Source: Acidobacteriota bacterium (GTDB taxonomy: Bacteria; Acidobacteriota; Vicinamibacteria; Vicinamibacterales; UBA2999). From it: a stretch of 64,000 bases of DNA. A program made the position numbers and the translations under genes. Positions 31,787 to 42,051 of the stretch are shown here, in pieces (the stretch's first letter is position 1; every line of letters starts with the position of its first letter). The notes beneath the pieces are model-generated. The model was not told the DNA's origin. It did not search any database and was given only the letters and a program-made list of their open reading frames with translations. The stretch spans positions 1-64,000 of the forward strand of contig QHWQ01000021.1 in the NCBI GenBank assembly GCA_003222635.1. Direction: 5' to 3'.

Positions 31787-34510
31787 ATGAAGCTTTCTGT
31801 TCGCATCCGTCTGTCACTGCTGCTGGCCGCGCTGGCGGCGGCGGTCGCGTCCGCCGCCGCCCAGCAGTACGCCATCCCGCCGAATGTCGCCGCCGCGAAG
31901 CTCGAGGACGTCGTCCCCGTCGATCCGCAGATCACGGTCGGCCGGCTGCCGAACGGCCTGCGCTACTACATCCGCGCCAACCAGATCCCGCAGGCGCGCG
32001 CGGAGCTGCGGCTGGTCGTCAACGCGGGCTCGGTGCTCGAGGAAGAGGACCAGCGCGGTCTCGCGCACTTCGTCGAGCACATGTCGTTCAACGGCACGCT
32101 CCACTTCCCGGGGCTCGACGTCGTCAACTTCATGCAGTCGCTCGGCATGCGCTTCGGCGCGCACGTCAACGCGAACACGAGCTTCGACGAGACGGTCTAC
32201 GAGCTGCAGATCCCGACTGAGAATCCGGCGGTCATCGATCGCGCGCTCCTGGCGCTCGAGGACTGGGCGCACAACGTCACGTTCGACCCGACGGAGATCG
32301 AGAAGGAGCGCGGCGTCATCCTCGAGGAATGGCGTCAGGGGCTCGGCGCCGAGGAGCGGATCTCCAACAAGCAGTTCCCGCTGCTGCTGAAAGGGTCGCG
32401 CTATGCGGACCGGCTGCCGATCGGCACGCCGGACATCATTCGCAATGCGAATCCCGATCGGCTGCGCGAGTTCTACAAGGATTGGTATCGCCCGGATCTG
32501 ATGGGTGTGGTCGTCGTCGGCGACGTCAACAAGGCGATGGTCGAGAACCTGATCAGATCCCACTTCGCCGCGATTCCGACGGCGCTCGATCCGAAGCCGC
32601 GCCCGGTCTTCACCGTCCCCGATCGGCCGGGCACGGGCACCGTCTACACGACGATCACGGATCCGGAGGCGACGAGCACGCGCATCGACATTTCCGTGCG
32701 GATGCCTGCGCGCCGCTTCGTCACCATCGGCGACTACCGCCGCTCGATCGTCGAGCGGCTGTTCGGCGCGCTGCTCTCCGCGCGCCTCGGTGAAATCTCG
32801 AGTCAGCCGAACGCGCCGTTCCTGCGCGCGCAGACGGATCGCGGGTTGCTGGTCCGCACGGCCGAAGTGACGACGCTCGTCGCGCTGGTGCCGCCCAACG
32901 GCGTGGAGCGCGGGCTGACGTCGCTCTTCACCGAGGTCACTCGCGTCGCGCGCTTCGGCTTCACGCAGACCGAGGTCACTCGCGAGAAGCTGAACACGCA
33001 GCTGTATCTGGAACGCGCGATGGCCGAACGCGAGAAGAGCGACTCGGGCCCGCTCGCGGACGAATACGTCCGCAACTTCATTCACAACGAGCCGATTCCC
33101 GGCATCGTCTACGAGTACGGCCTGAGCCAGCGGTTCACGCCCGAGATCACGCTCGCGGAGGTCAACGCGCTCGCCAGGGACTGGGTGCCGGATCACGATC
33201 GTCTCGTCCTCGTCGCGGCGCCCGAAAAAGATCGCGCGCTGCTGCCGACCGAGGCGCGCATGGCCGCGGTCATCAAGGCGGTCACCGATGCACCGCTCAC
33301 CGCCTATGTCGACACCGTCAGCAACATGCCGCTCATGGCGATGAAGCCGGCGCCGGGAACGGTCGCGAAGGAAACGAAGAACGACGCGATCGGCGTCACG
33401 GAGTGGACGCTCGCGAACGGCGTGCGTGTGGTGCTGAAGCCGACCACCAACAAGCAGGACGAAGTCATTTTCCGCGCCGTGAGCCCCGGCGGCACGTCGC
33501 TGGTAAGCGACGCGGACTTCCTTCCCGCTGCCACCGCCGCGGATGTGATCGAGCAGGGCGGCCTCGGCACCTTCAACAGCACCAATCTCGCGAAGGTGCT
33601 CGCGGATCCGGTCGCGTTCGGCGTGCTGAAGGATCAGCTGAAGGTCGCGCTCGCCAATCAGCGATCGATGCCCGAGACGCTGTTCGACGAGACCCTCAGC
33701 GCCGCGCTCACGCAGAACCATCCACGGGCGCAGCCGCTGACGCCCGAGCGGCTCGACCAGATGAATCTCGAGAAGTCGCTTGCCTTCTACAAGGACCGCT
33801 TCGCCGACGCGAGCAACTTCACGTTCGTCTTCGTCGGCAGCTTCGACCTGCCGACGATGAAGCCGCTCGTGGAGCGGTATCTGGGCAGCCTGCCGTCACT
33901 GCGCCGCATGGAGACGGTGAAGGACGTCGGCATGCATCCGCCGGCGGAGGTCGTCAACAGGGAGGTGCGCGCCGGCATCGAGCCGCGCAGCCAGGTGTCG
34001 ATCGTCTTCAGCGGGCCGTTCCAGAACGACGAGCAGCATCGCGTCATCGCCAACGCCATGGCCGACACGCTGGGCGGCAACCTGCAGCGCACGCTGCGCG
34101 AGGACCTCGGCGGGACGTACGGCGTCAGCGTCGAACCGAATTACCAGAAGCGCCCGACGCAGGAGTACCGCATCGCCATCAACTTCGGGTGCGATCCGCA
34201 GCGCGTGAACGACCTGGTCGCCGCCGCGTTCCGTGTGATCGACACGTTCAAGGCGGTGGGCCCGAGCCAGAGCCAGGTGGCCGACGCGCGCCAGGGGCTG
34301 ACGCGCGACCTCGAGGTCAACAGCCGCGACAACCAGTACCTGCTGAACCGGCTGCTGTTCAAGTACGAGTACGGCGAGAACGTCGCGGACGTCTTCAACA
34401 TGCAGCCGTTCTACGAGCAGGTGACCACCGCCGCCATCCGCGACGCCGCGCGGATGTACCTGAACACCAACCGCTACGTGAAGGTCACGCTGATGCCGGT
34501 GACGAACTGA
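31787..34510 (+). CDS. M16 family peptidase (pitrilysin-like, HXXEH)
   Basis: HFVEHMSFNGTLHFPG; second M16 domain with GGTYGVSVEPNYQKRP. Confidence 0.95.
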   Translation: MKLSVRIRLSLLLAALAAAVASAAAQQYAIPPNVAAAKLEDVVPVDPQITVGRLPNGLRYYIRANQIPQARAELRLVVNAGSVLEEEDQRGLAHFVEHMSFNGTLHFPGLDVVNFMQSLGMRFGAHVNANTSFDETVYELQIPTENPAVIDRALLALEDWAHNVTFDPTEIEKERGVILEEWRQGLGAEERISNKQFPLLLKGSRYADRLPIGTPDIIRNANPDRLREFYKDWYRPDLMGVVVVGDVNKAMVENLIRSHFAAIPTALDPKPRPVFTVPDRPGTGTVYTTITDPEATSTRIDISVRMPARRFVTIGDYRRSIVERLFGALLSARLGEISSQPNAPFLRAQTDRGLLVRTAEVTTLVALVPPNGVERGLTSLFTEVTRVARFGFTQTEVTREKLNTQLYLERAMAEREKSDSGPLADEYVRNFIHNEPIPGIVYEYGLSQRFTPEITLAEVNALARDWVPDHDRLVLVAAPEKDRALLPTEARMAAVIKAVTDAPLTAYVDTVSNMPLMAMKPAPGTVAKETKNDAIGVTEWTLANGVRVVLKPTTNKQDEVIFRAVSPGGTSLVSDADFLPAATAADVIEQGGLGTFNSTNLAKVLADPVAFGVLKDQLKVALANQRSMPETLFDETLSAALTQNHPRAQPLTPERLDQMNLEKSLAFYKDRFADASNFTFVFVGSFDLPTMKPLVERYLGSLPSLRRMETVKDVGMHPPAEVVNREVRAGIEPRSQVSIVFSGPFQNDEQHRVIANAMADTLGGNLQRTLREDLGGTYGVSVEPNYQKRPTQEYRIAINFGCDPQRVNDLVAAAFRVIDTFKAVGPSQSQVADARQGLTRDLEVNSRDNQYLLNRLLFKYEYGENVADVFNMQPFYEQVTTAAIRDAARMYLNTNRYVKVTLMPVTN

Positions 34511-34668
34511 TTTCGGAGGGTACGCAGAAATTCCACTATCGGGAGTGCACCGCTTCGTCCGAGACCGGTTCCGACACCGGTTCCCATTGACTCTCGCGAT
34601 CGACGATGGCATCGTCGTCGATGAGGTTGTGAGGAGCATGCTCGATGGAGCGGCGGGGCGGCTTGGCC

Positions 34669-34986
34669 ATGGCTGACGATCGGTTCGAGCTCCGGCTCAC
34701 GCAGGAGACGGGCGCGATACGACAGGAGATTGCGTCTCTCCGTGCGGACATGGCCACACGCACGGAGCTCGAGGCTGTCCGTCAGGAGATCAGCGCACTG
34801 CGTGAGAACGTCGCGACGCGCGCCGAGCTCGAAGCGACGCGCCAGGAAATGGCCGCTGGATTTGCGCGGCTCGAGCGCCAGATTGCGGAATCGCGCGTCG
34901 AATCGATCAAGTGGTCCTTTCTGTTCTGGACCGGCCAGTGCCTCACGATTATCGGGTTCCTGGTCGTTTTTCTCAGGAATCGATAG
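34669..34986 (+). CDS. Coiled-coil protein with C-terminal TM anchor
   Basis: MADDRFELRLTQETGAIRQEIASLRADMATRTELEAVRQEISALRENVATRAELEATRQEM...WSFLFWTGQCLTIIGFLVVFLRNR. Confidence 0.65.
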   Translation: MADDRFELRLTQETGAIRQEIASLRADMATRTELEAVRQEISALRENVATRAELEATRQEMAAGFARLERQIAESRVESIKWSFLFWTGQCLTIIGFLVVFLRNR

Positions 34987-35048
34987 CCGCTCTTGACAGG
35001 CGTCGGCGGCATATGTATCGTCTGTCGATATAACGACGGGCGATTGAC

Positions 35049-35357
35049 GTGCTGACCCGCAACGAGTTCCACGTTCTCCTCGCGCTGCTTGATGGTCCGC
35101 GGCATGGCTACGGCATCATGCAGGACGTCAAGGAGCTGACCTCGGGCGAACTGAAGCTCGGCCCGGGCACTCTGTATACGGCCATCGCGCGACTCGAGCG
35201 CGCCGGGCTCATCGGCGAATGCGAGGCCGATGCCGACCGGCGCCGCTGCTACCGCATCACCAGAAAAGGGAAGTCCGCCGCGAGCGAGGAAGCCGAGCGC
35301 CTGCGGGCGCTCGTCCGGGCCGCGCGCAAAGGCGGGCTGCTGCCGAACGCGTCATGA
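35049..35357 (+). CDS. PadR family transcriptional regulator
   Basis: LLALLDGPRHGYGIMQDVKELTSGELKLGPGTLYTAIARLERAGLI. Confidence 0.93.
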   Translation: MLTRNEFHVLLALLDGPRHGYGIMQDVKELTSGELKLGPGTLYTAIARLERAGLIGECEADADRRRCYRITRKGKSAASEEAERLRALVRAARKGGLLPNAS

Positions 35358-36187
35358 GGCGCGACTGGCTCTGCTCGCTGCTGCTGCGTCTGTATCCGGC
35401 GCCATTCCGGAAGCAGTACGGGCAGGAGATCACCGACACCATTCGCGATCTTCGACGCGCCTCGTCGGCATCGACGCTTCGATTCTGGCTGTTCATCGGC
35501 GCCGACGCGTTCCGCGCCGCGATCGAGCAGCAGCGCGATGCGTGGAGGGGCCGCAGCCGCACCGCGATCAACTGGATCGCCGCCTGTACGCTCGGCGCCG
35601 CGGCATGGAAAGCGCTCGCCACCGCCCTGGCATGGCTGTTTGCGTATCTCTATCACCCCTACCTCGAAGGCACGGTGCTGAGTCCCTGGCTGTACGGCGC
35701 GACGCTCGGCGCCGGCCTCGGCATCGCGCAATGTCTCGTCGTCCGCCAGCTTCCACGTCCGGCATGGATGGTCGTGAGCGCGGCGTGTGCGGCCGTCGGC
35801 CTCGAGGTGGCGATGCGCAGCGGGTCATGGACGGGACCGATCGGGTTCGGAACGGTCATCGGGGTGACCGTGGCGTGTGGGCAATGGATGGTCCTGCGCG
35901 AGCGGTTTCACCGGGCGTCGTGGCTGGCCGCCGTCGGTGGGGCTGTGCTGTCGGTGGCGGCGATCTCGCTCGGTGTCGCAGCCAATCGCGCTCCGCTCGC
36001 CGTCAATGCGCTGAACCACTACGCGACCGCCGGGGATCGCGCGCCGATGGTCCCCGTGCAGATGCTCTATGCACCGATGGACTGGAGCGAGTGGATGTTC
36101 GGCGTCATCGCGATTGCGGTCTCCGGGCTCGTCGTTGGAGCGATTACCGCGAAACCTGTCGCGGCATTGTTGTCCGATGCGCGTTAA
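35354..36187 (+). CDS. PadR-linked membrane protein
   Basis: [35 protein letters not shown]...; several TM helices; ATGA-type overlap with padR. Confidence 0.7.
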   Translation: MRRDWLCSLLLRLYPAPFRKQYGQEITDTIRDLRRASSASTLRFWLFIGADAFRAAIEQQRDAWRGRSRTAINWIAACTLGAAAWKALATALAWLFAYLYHPYLEGTVLSPWLYGATLGAGLGIAQCLVVRQLPRPAWMVVSAACAAVGLEVAMRSGSWTGPIGFGTVIGVTVACGQWMVLRERFHRASWLAAVGGAVLSVAAISLGVAANRAPLAVNALNHYATAGDRAPMVPVQMLYAPMDWSEWMFGVIAIAVSGLVVGAITAKPVAALLSDAR

Positions 36188-37061
36188 ATCTTCCGAGACT
36201 ACGCCTCGTCATCTTTATCTCCGGCGCCGCGAGTTCGTCGCGATGTGTGCGGCGGCGGCCGCGTCGATCGGGATCGGCGTCGGCGCCTCCCAGCAGCGTC
36301 GCAGGCTGACGACGACGTCGAAGATGGTGACGACGGCCGACGCGCTCACGCCGTATGACGCCGTCACGCACTACAACAACTTCTACGAGTACGGCGAGGA
36401 CAAAGACGATCCGGCCCGTTATGCCAACGCCTTTACTGCCGCGCCGTGGACGGTCGAAGTGACCGGAGAATGCGCGAAGCCGGGCCGCTACGCGATCGAA
36501 GACATCCTGCGTCCGCATCCGCTCGAGGAGCGGGTGTATCGCATGCGCTGCGTCGAAGGGTGGTCGATGGTCGTTCCGTGGGTCGGCTTCCCGCTTCGTG
36601 ACCTCGTTCGCCGGTTGGAGCCGAATGGGAATGCACGATTCGTCGAGTTCACCACCGTTGTGCGGCCACAGGAGATGATCGGTCAGCGCCGCCGCTTCCC
36701 TGAGATTCTGTCGTGGCCCTACAAGGAAGGGCTGCGCATGGACGAAGCGATGCATCCGCTCACGCTGATGGCCGTCGGCCTCTACGGCGAGACACTGCCG
36801 AACCAGAACGGCGCGCCGCTGCGTCTCGTGGTGCCCTGGAAGTACGGCTTCAAGGGCATCAAGTCCATTGTCAGGATTTCATTCGCTCGCAACCAGCCGG
36901 CGACGACATGGCAGCAGGAGTGGCCCGAGGCGTACGGCTTCTACTCCAACGTCAATCCGGGCGTGGCGCATCCTCGCTTCAGCCAGGCGTACGAACGTCG
37001 TATCGGCGAGTTCCTCAGGTTCCGATTTGAAACCGCGATCGCGCGGCGCGTTCCGTCTTGA
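36177..37061 (+). CDS. msrP: MsrP/YedY-like molybdopterin sulfoxide reductase catalytic subunit
   Basis: [59 protein letters not shown]. Confidence 0.93.
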   Translation: MRVKSSETTPRHLYLRRREFVAMCAAAAASIGIGVGASQQRRRLTTTSKMVTTADALTPYDAVTHYNNFYEYGEDKDDPARYANAFTAAPWTVEVTGECAKPGRYAIEDILRPHPLEERVYRMRCVEGWSMVVPWVGFPLRDLVRRLEPNGNARFVEFTTVVRPQEMIGQRRRFPEILSWPYKEGLRMDEAMHPLTLMAVGLYGETLPNQNGAPLRLVVPWKYGFKGIKSIVRISFARNQPATTWQQEWPEAYGFYSNVNPGVAHPRFSQAYERRIGEFLRFRFETAIARRVPS

Positions 37062-37127
37062 GTACCCGTTACACATTTGATTGCAGACGAGGCGCCGGCA
37101 CTTGGTCCAGAATGCATCGACCCTCAG

Positions 37128-37274
37128 ATGCGCAGCGCCATCTCGAACATCAACTGGAAACTGATCGCCTTCTGGGTGCTGCTCTGGTGGTTCGTCTATT
37201 CGGCGCCGACCGAAGGCTCGCTCACGCAGCTGCTGTCGAGCGCTGACGTGGCGAGCCAGGCCGACACCTTCTAG
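37128..37274 (+). CDS. Small single-TM protein downstream of msrP
   Basis: MRSAISNINWKLIAFWVLLWWFVYSAPTEGSLTQLLSSADVASQADTF. Confidence 0.45.
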   Translation: MRSAISNINWKLIAFWVLLWWFVYSAPTEGSLTQLLSSADVASQADTF

Positions 37275-37284
37275 CGATGCCGCG

Positions 37285-38805
37285 TCATCGTCCGGTGCAG
37301 CGGTTCAGTGCGCCGACGACGGTGGTGAATCGGTCGCCATCGAACTCGGTCTGCGAATAGATTCCGAGCCAGACAAAGCGGGTACGCCCTGATCGCTGCG
37401 GCAGCGCTCCGCAGACGGTGAGCACGCCGCTGCGCAGCCTCGCGATGGAGCGGCTTCCACCCATGCTGACGTTGATCGTCGGCCAGCCTTTCGCCTGCTG
37501 GTGGCGCCAGTTGTTGAAGAACCCGATGTCGTACACGCCCGGCGTCTGCGAGTCGTAGAGCTCCGCGAAATAGGCGAGCACGCGTCCGCTCGGATTCAGG
37601 TCGCGCGCTCCGACACGCCTCCACGTTCCGCCATCCTCGGCCATGAACTCGTAGCCGTTCTGCCGTGCGGCGGCGTTCAGCCGTCCGAGATTCGGCCCGC
37701 TGTCGTCGTCACCGCGCAGGCACCGCGCGATCAGCGTCCGGTCATCATGCTGGCTGCTGGTGTCGTCGTACACCCACATTCGCGGCCGCGCGCTGCTCGC
37801 GCCCTTGATCGTGAAGTGACCGTTGGCGACGTTGCACGTGCGCCAGACGTTGTCGCGTTCGTTGGGCGGGTTCGGCTGGCTGCCCGCGATGTCGAGCGGC
37901 GGCTGCAGCGGCACCCAGCAGCCGTTGCGCCGCGGAGGACCGCTGTACCGGTCGAAGTCGATCGACTTCGCATAGGTGGCGAACATCACATGGATGCGCC
38001 TGCGGCACGGGGCCGCCGCCTGCAGTTGGCGTGTGCCGCCGTCGCCCGAGAGATCCGGGAACGCGAGCTGATCGATCTCGTCTCCGGTCAGCGCGCGCGA
38101 CCACCAGCCGATCTCATCGAGCATGCCCTGCAGCGGCCTCGTGGCGTCCTGTCCGGTGCAGGCACCTGATGCGGCAGTCAGTTCGGCGCCATTCGAGACA
38201 TTGGTCGGCTCCCCGCTCGTCGCGCTCGAATCGAGCGCGCCGTCGACGTAGGCGGAGACCACCGTGCCGCGGCGCACGACGGCGACGTGGTGAAACAGGC
38301 CATCGTTGAGCGCATCCACACTGAAGAACACCACGTAGTTGGTGGCCGAGGCATCCTGATCGAGCTCGGTGACGAGATGGCCATCCTGCAGGCGCAGGTT
38401 CCAGAAGTTCGAGTGATCGCAGATGGACCGCTTGGCAAAGAGATCGACAAGACCGGCCTGCGTGGTCTCCAACCAGAAGGCGAAGGTGAAGTCACCGCTG
38501 CCCACGTCGGCGGCGGCGCTGCCGAAGTTCACATGGGCGCCGCTGCCGTCGAAGCTGAATGCCTCGCCGGACTGCGTCGGCTCGAACGTGACGGTGCCAG
38601 CCAGCGTGCCGTTGTTGCCTCCCACCGCGTCATTGGCGTTGCCGTCAGCCGGCCAGTAGCTTTCGAGGCCGGCGGCCAGCGTGCCGTCCGGCGCGGATGC
38701 GACGACGCCGCGCGTGAACACGAACGCGGCGAGCACGGCTCCGCACAGAGCAATGAATGCGCACGACGATGTGATTCGGATAGGGGATGTGTGAACGGTC
38801 TTCAT
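37285..38805 (-). CDS. LamG-domain exported protein
   Basis: SYWPADGNANDAVGGNNGTLAGTVTFEPTQSGEAFSFDGSGAHVNFG...FTFAFWLETT...HHVAVVRRGTVVSAYVDG. Confidence 0.8.
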   Translation of the reverse strand: MKTVHTSPIRITSSCAFIALCGAVLAAFVFTRGVVASAPDGTLAAGLESYWPADGNANDAVGGNNGTLAGTVTFEPTQSGEAFSFDGSGAHVNFGSAAADVGSGDFTFAFWLETTQAGLVDLFAKRSICDHSNFWNLRLQDGHLVTELDQDASATNYVVFFSVDALNDGLFHHVAVVRRGTVVSAYVDGALDSSATSGEPTNVSNGAELTAASGACTGQDATRPLQGMLDEIGWWSRALTGDEIDQLAFPDLSGDGGTRQLQAAAPCRRRIHVMFATYAKSIDFDRYSGPPRRNGCWVPLQPPLDIAGSQPNPPNERDNVWRTCNVANGHFTIKGASSARPRMWVYDDTSSQHDDRTLIARCLRGDDDSGPNLGRLNAAARQNGYEFMAEDGGTWRRVGARDLNPSGRVLAYFAELYDSQTPGVYDIGFFNNWRHQQAKGWPTINVSMGGSRSIARLRSGVLTVCGALPQRSGRTRFVWLGIYSQTEFDGDRFTTVVGALNRCTGR

Positions 38806-38924
38806 GCGGGGCCCTCTCGTGAGGGCCCAGTATCGAAGCGCGTCGGAACGCGTGTAAAGCTCGTCCGCCGGGATGTGACGCGCGTGTCAGGCCGTGCGCC
38901 TGCAGTCACACGTCGCGACAATCG

Positions 38925-39787
38925 TTACGACTGACCCTTCAGGTACTTCTTCAGCCTCTCGGTGCTGACCTCGGCGCCGTAGACGTTTAGCCGGGGTTCT
39001 GCTTCGAGTTCGACTGCGAGTCGGCGACCACCATGTGGTCGTTGCGATCGATGTAGATGCCGCTCGGCCGCCCGAACTGCTTCCACTGATCGAGGAACTT
39101 GCCGTCCTGATCGAAGATCTGGACGCGGCTGTTGCTGCGATCGGCGACGAAGATGCGGCCGCGCGAATCGATGGCGATGCTGTGCGGGGTGTCGAACTCG
39201 CCAGGTCCCGTGCCGCGCTTGCCCCACGCCTTGATGAACTTGCCGTCCTTCGAGAACTTCATGATGCGATTGACTGGCGTGTCGGCGATGTGGCCGTCGG
39301 CGACGAAGATGTCGCCGTTGGCCGCGATGGCGACGTCGCACGGGCCGCTGAACACGTCGGTGCCGCTGCCGGCGACACCGGCCTTGCCGAGCGACATCAG
39401 CAGCTTTCCGTCACGGTTGAACTTGAGGACCTGGTTGCCCTTGCCGTCTTTCACCTGCGCGTCGGTGACCCAGACGTTGCCGTCGCGGTCGATCGTCATG
39501 CCGTGCGCCTGCACGATCATGCCGGTGCCGAAGCTCGTCACGAGCTTGCCAGTTGGATCGAATCGCATCACGGGCGGATCCGATCGATGGAAGACCCACA
39601 TGTCGCCGTTGGCGGCAGGGTCGACGGAGATGACGCCGGCCCATTTGGCGCCGGCGGGCAGCTTCGCCCAGTTCGCGTCTTCGCGGTACGGATTCGGCGC
39701 GCTGCTCTGCGCGGCAATCGTGACGACAGCGATCACGAGGAGGGTCACGAGGCCGGCTGCGACTTTCACCACACGTGCATGTGCCAT
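38925..39787 (-). pseudogene. NHL-repeat beta-propeller protein, C-terminal region with deletion/frameshift near 38988
   Basis: NHL repeats (GPCDVAIAANGDIFVADGH, TPHSIAIDSRGRIFVADRSNSRVQIFD) reach DSQSNSKQNPG stop; LNVYGAEVSTERLKKYLKGQS continues in another frame. Confidence 0.75.
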
Positions 39788-39828
39788 ACGGTCCTCCAGC
39801 AAATAGGACGCGATTGTAGCTCCGTTCG

Positions 39829-40146
39829 TCAGCGCGCGGCGGCGGCGAAGACCTGCCCGAACGCGTTGGCAAGCGTGACGGCCATCAGAATGCCGCCGAC
39901 GCCGATCGTGACCATCGCCACGAGTCTCTTCGCATCGAACCGCCCGGCGCGCAGCAGCGTGATTCCGACGATGAAATTGAAGCTGCCCCAGAGCACGTTG
40001 ATGATGGGCGAGGACATCCCTTGTCCGGGCGGCGACGCGAACGGGCTGGGAAACGGACGGCCGGAGATGCCGTTGGTGAAGTGCGGGACGGAATTGACCA
40101 GAAAGACGCCTGCGAAGAACAGCGCCAAGTAGTGATACCAGCGCAT
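39829..40146 (-). CDS. Small membrane protein (3-4 TM)
   Basis: MRWYHYLALFFAGVFLVNSVPHFTNGISGRPFPSPFASPPGQGMSSPIINVLWGSFNFIVGITLL. Confidence 0.65.
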   Translation of the reverse strand: MRWYHYLALFFAGVFLVNSVPHFTNGISGRPFPSPFASPPGQGMSSPIINVLWGSFNFIVGITLLRAGRFDAKRLVAMVTIGVGGILMAVTLANAFGQVFAAAAR

Positions 40147-40285
40147 GTCGGCTCCTTGTTGCAAATGGATGGCGATAGCCTTGCTCAACTCGGTGCCCGT
40201 GTCCAGCGCCTTTCACTCATTCTTTCTGTACGCTCAGGCGACGAAGCCACGGAGAACACCAGCATGAAGGTTGCTGGACGAAGGC

Positions 40286-40507
40286 TCAGGCCTTGTGTAC
40301 AGCGGTGACGACGCCCACCAGGAAATCGAGCCGGATGCGCTCGCCATCCTGCAGCCCGGGGCCGAGCGCCTCCGCGCCGACGCGCGCCACGCGCGTCTGC
40401 CCATCGGATTCATCGACGAACTTGTAGTGGACGTCGTACGACAGCTGCCCGTGGATGCTGATCGGCTGCAGCTTGTGGAGCACCGCCTCGCGAGAGCCTT
40501 TAAGCAT
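40286..40507 (-). CDS. Short conserved hypothetical protein
   Basis: MLKGSREAVLHKLQPISIHGQLSYDVHYKFVDESDGQTRVARVGAEAL. Confidence 0.5.
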   Translation of the reverse strand: MLKGSREAVLHKLQPISIHGQLSYDVHYKFVDESDGQTRVARVGAEALGPGLQDGERIRLDFLVGVVTAVHKA

Positions 40508-40514
40508 GAAGCGT

Positions 40515-41669
40515 CTAGGTTACTGCGTCGAAGGGGAGCCGTGGCTGCGGATGTTCCGGCGGCACAAACGGCGTTTCACACAGATTATGCACGCTGACGC
40601 CGAGCAGGCGCACGGGGACGCGCCCGGCATCCGTGCGCTCCAGCAGCGCCAAGGCGCGGCGGACGATGGTCTCCTCGTCCCGCGTCGCGTCTTCCGTGTG
40701 GCTGCGCGTGATCGTCGTGAAGTCGTGATAACGGACCTTGATGGTCACCGTCCGCGCGTACAGCGCGCGCTTGAGCAGCCACCCGGCGGCATCGCGCGCC
40801 ATCGCGGCGATCTCGTCGCGGATGTCGTTGATGTCGCTGAGATCGTGCGCGAAGGTGTTCTCACTTCCAGACGACTTCGGCTCGTGCCCGGCGACGACGG
40901 CGCGATCGTCCTCCCCGCGCGCGAGATGCTGCAGCCACTCGGCGAGCGAGCCGACGGTGGTGCGCAGCACGTCCGGATCGGCGGCGCGCACGTCAATCAG
41001 CTTCTCGATGCCCGCGGCGCGCAGTTTCTTCGCGGTCACGGGCCCGACGCCCCACAGCGCATCCACCGGCAACCCCTGCAGGAACGATTCGACGCGCCCG
41101 GGCGCAATCACCGTCAGGCCATCGGGCTTCTTCCAGCCCGATGCGATCTTCGCGAGAAACTTGTTCGGCGCGACGCCTGCGGATGCGGTGAGTCCGGTCG
41201 CGGCGCGGATCTCATCCTTCAGCCGCCGCGCGACGGTCATGCCGAGCGGCTCGTTCCACGCGTTCTCGGTCACGTCGAGATACGCCTCGTCCAATGACAT
41301 CGGTTCGACCAGCGGCGTGATCGACCGGAAGATGGCGAACACCTGCTGCGATACCGTGCGGTACTTGTTGAAGTCGGGATGCACGATCACCAGCCGCGGA
41401 CAGAGCCGCACCGCGCGCGACATCGGGATCGCGGAGCGGACACCGAAGGTCCGCGCCTCGTAGCTCGCCGCCGCGACGACGCCGCGCTTGTCGGGATCGC
41501 CGCCGACCGCGACCGGCACCCCGCGCAGCGCCGGATGGTCCCGCTGCTCGACGGATGCGTAGAACGCATCCATATCCACATGGAGGATGCGCCGCAAGCC
41601 GGGACGGTCGTTCACGCGTCTAATTCCCAGTGGCGCCGAAGCCGCCGCGGGTGGCCTCGCGGAGGTCAC
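40515..41669 (-). CDS. dinB: DNA polymerase IV
   Basis: ILHVDMDAFYASVEQRDHPALRG, MSLDEAYLDVTEN, GVAPNKFLAKIASGWKKPDGL. True start possibly downstream. Confidence 0.95.
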   Translation of the reverse strand: MTSARPPAAASAPLGIRRVNDRPGLRRILHVDMDAFYASVEQRDHPALRGVPVAVGGDPDKRGVVAAASYEARTFGVRSAIPMSRAVRLCPRLVIVHPDFNKYRTVSQQVFAIFRSITPLVEPMSLDEAYLDVTENAWNEPLGMTVARRLKDEIRAATGLTASAGVAPNKFLAKIASGWKKPDGLTVIAPGRVESFLQGLPVDALWGVGPVTAKKLRAAGIEKLIDVRAADPDVLRTTVGSLAEWLQHLARGEDDRAVVAGHEPKSSGSENTFAHDLSDINDIRDEIAAMARDAAGWLLKRALYARTVTIKVRYHDFTTITRSHTEDATRDEETIVRRALALLERTDAGRVPVRLLGVSVHNLCETPFVPPEHPQPRLPFDAVT

Positions 41670-42051
41670 TCACTTCCTGCCAGCTCACGCGGGGCGCGGG
41701 GAGCACGATGCCCTGGGCCAGGCGGTCGCCCCGCTTCACCTGCACTTCGGCGCCACTGATATTGAGCACCTGGATCTTGACCTCGTCTTTTGGGCCGCAA
41801 TAGTCCGGATCGATGACGCCGACCCCGTTGGCGACCATCAGTCCGCGCTTGAGCGGCGTGCTGCTTCGGGCAAGAATGGCGAGGAAATATCCGGACGGGA
41901 CCTCGATGACGAGCCCCGTCGGGACGAGCACGATCTGCCCGGGTGCCAGCCTCACATCCTGCGATGCGGCCAGGTCGAAACCCGCCGCTTCCTCGGTTGC
42001 GTACGTTGGGAGGGAAATAGTGGAGTCCAGCCGTCTGATCTTGAGGCGCAT
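41620..42051 (-). CDS. dut: dUTP diphosphatase
   Basis: ARSSTPLKRGLMVANGVGVIDPDYCGP, RGDRLAQGIVLP, GGFGATGN C-terminus. Confidence 0.95.
   Translation of the reverse strand: MRLKIRRLDSTISLPTYATEEAAGFDLAASQDVRLAPGQIVLVPTGLVIEVPSGYFLAILARSSTPLKRGLMVANGVGVIDPDYCGPKDEVKIQVLNISGAEVQVKRGDRLAQGIVLPAPRVSWQEVSDLREATRGGFGATGN

Noticed and set aside
34561-34590. ACCGGTTCCGACACCGGTTCCC as a promoter or operator
   Set aside because: Short degenerate direct repeat near a gene end; no support for a regulatory role from sequence alone.
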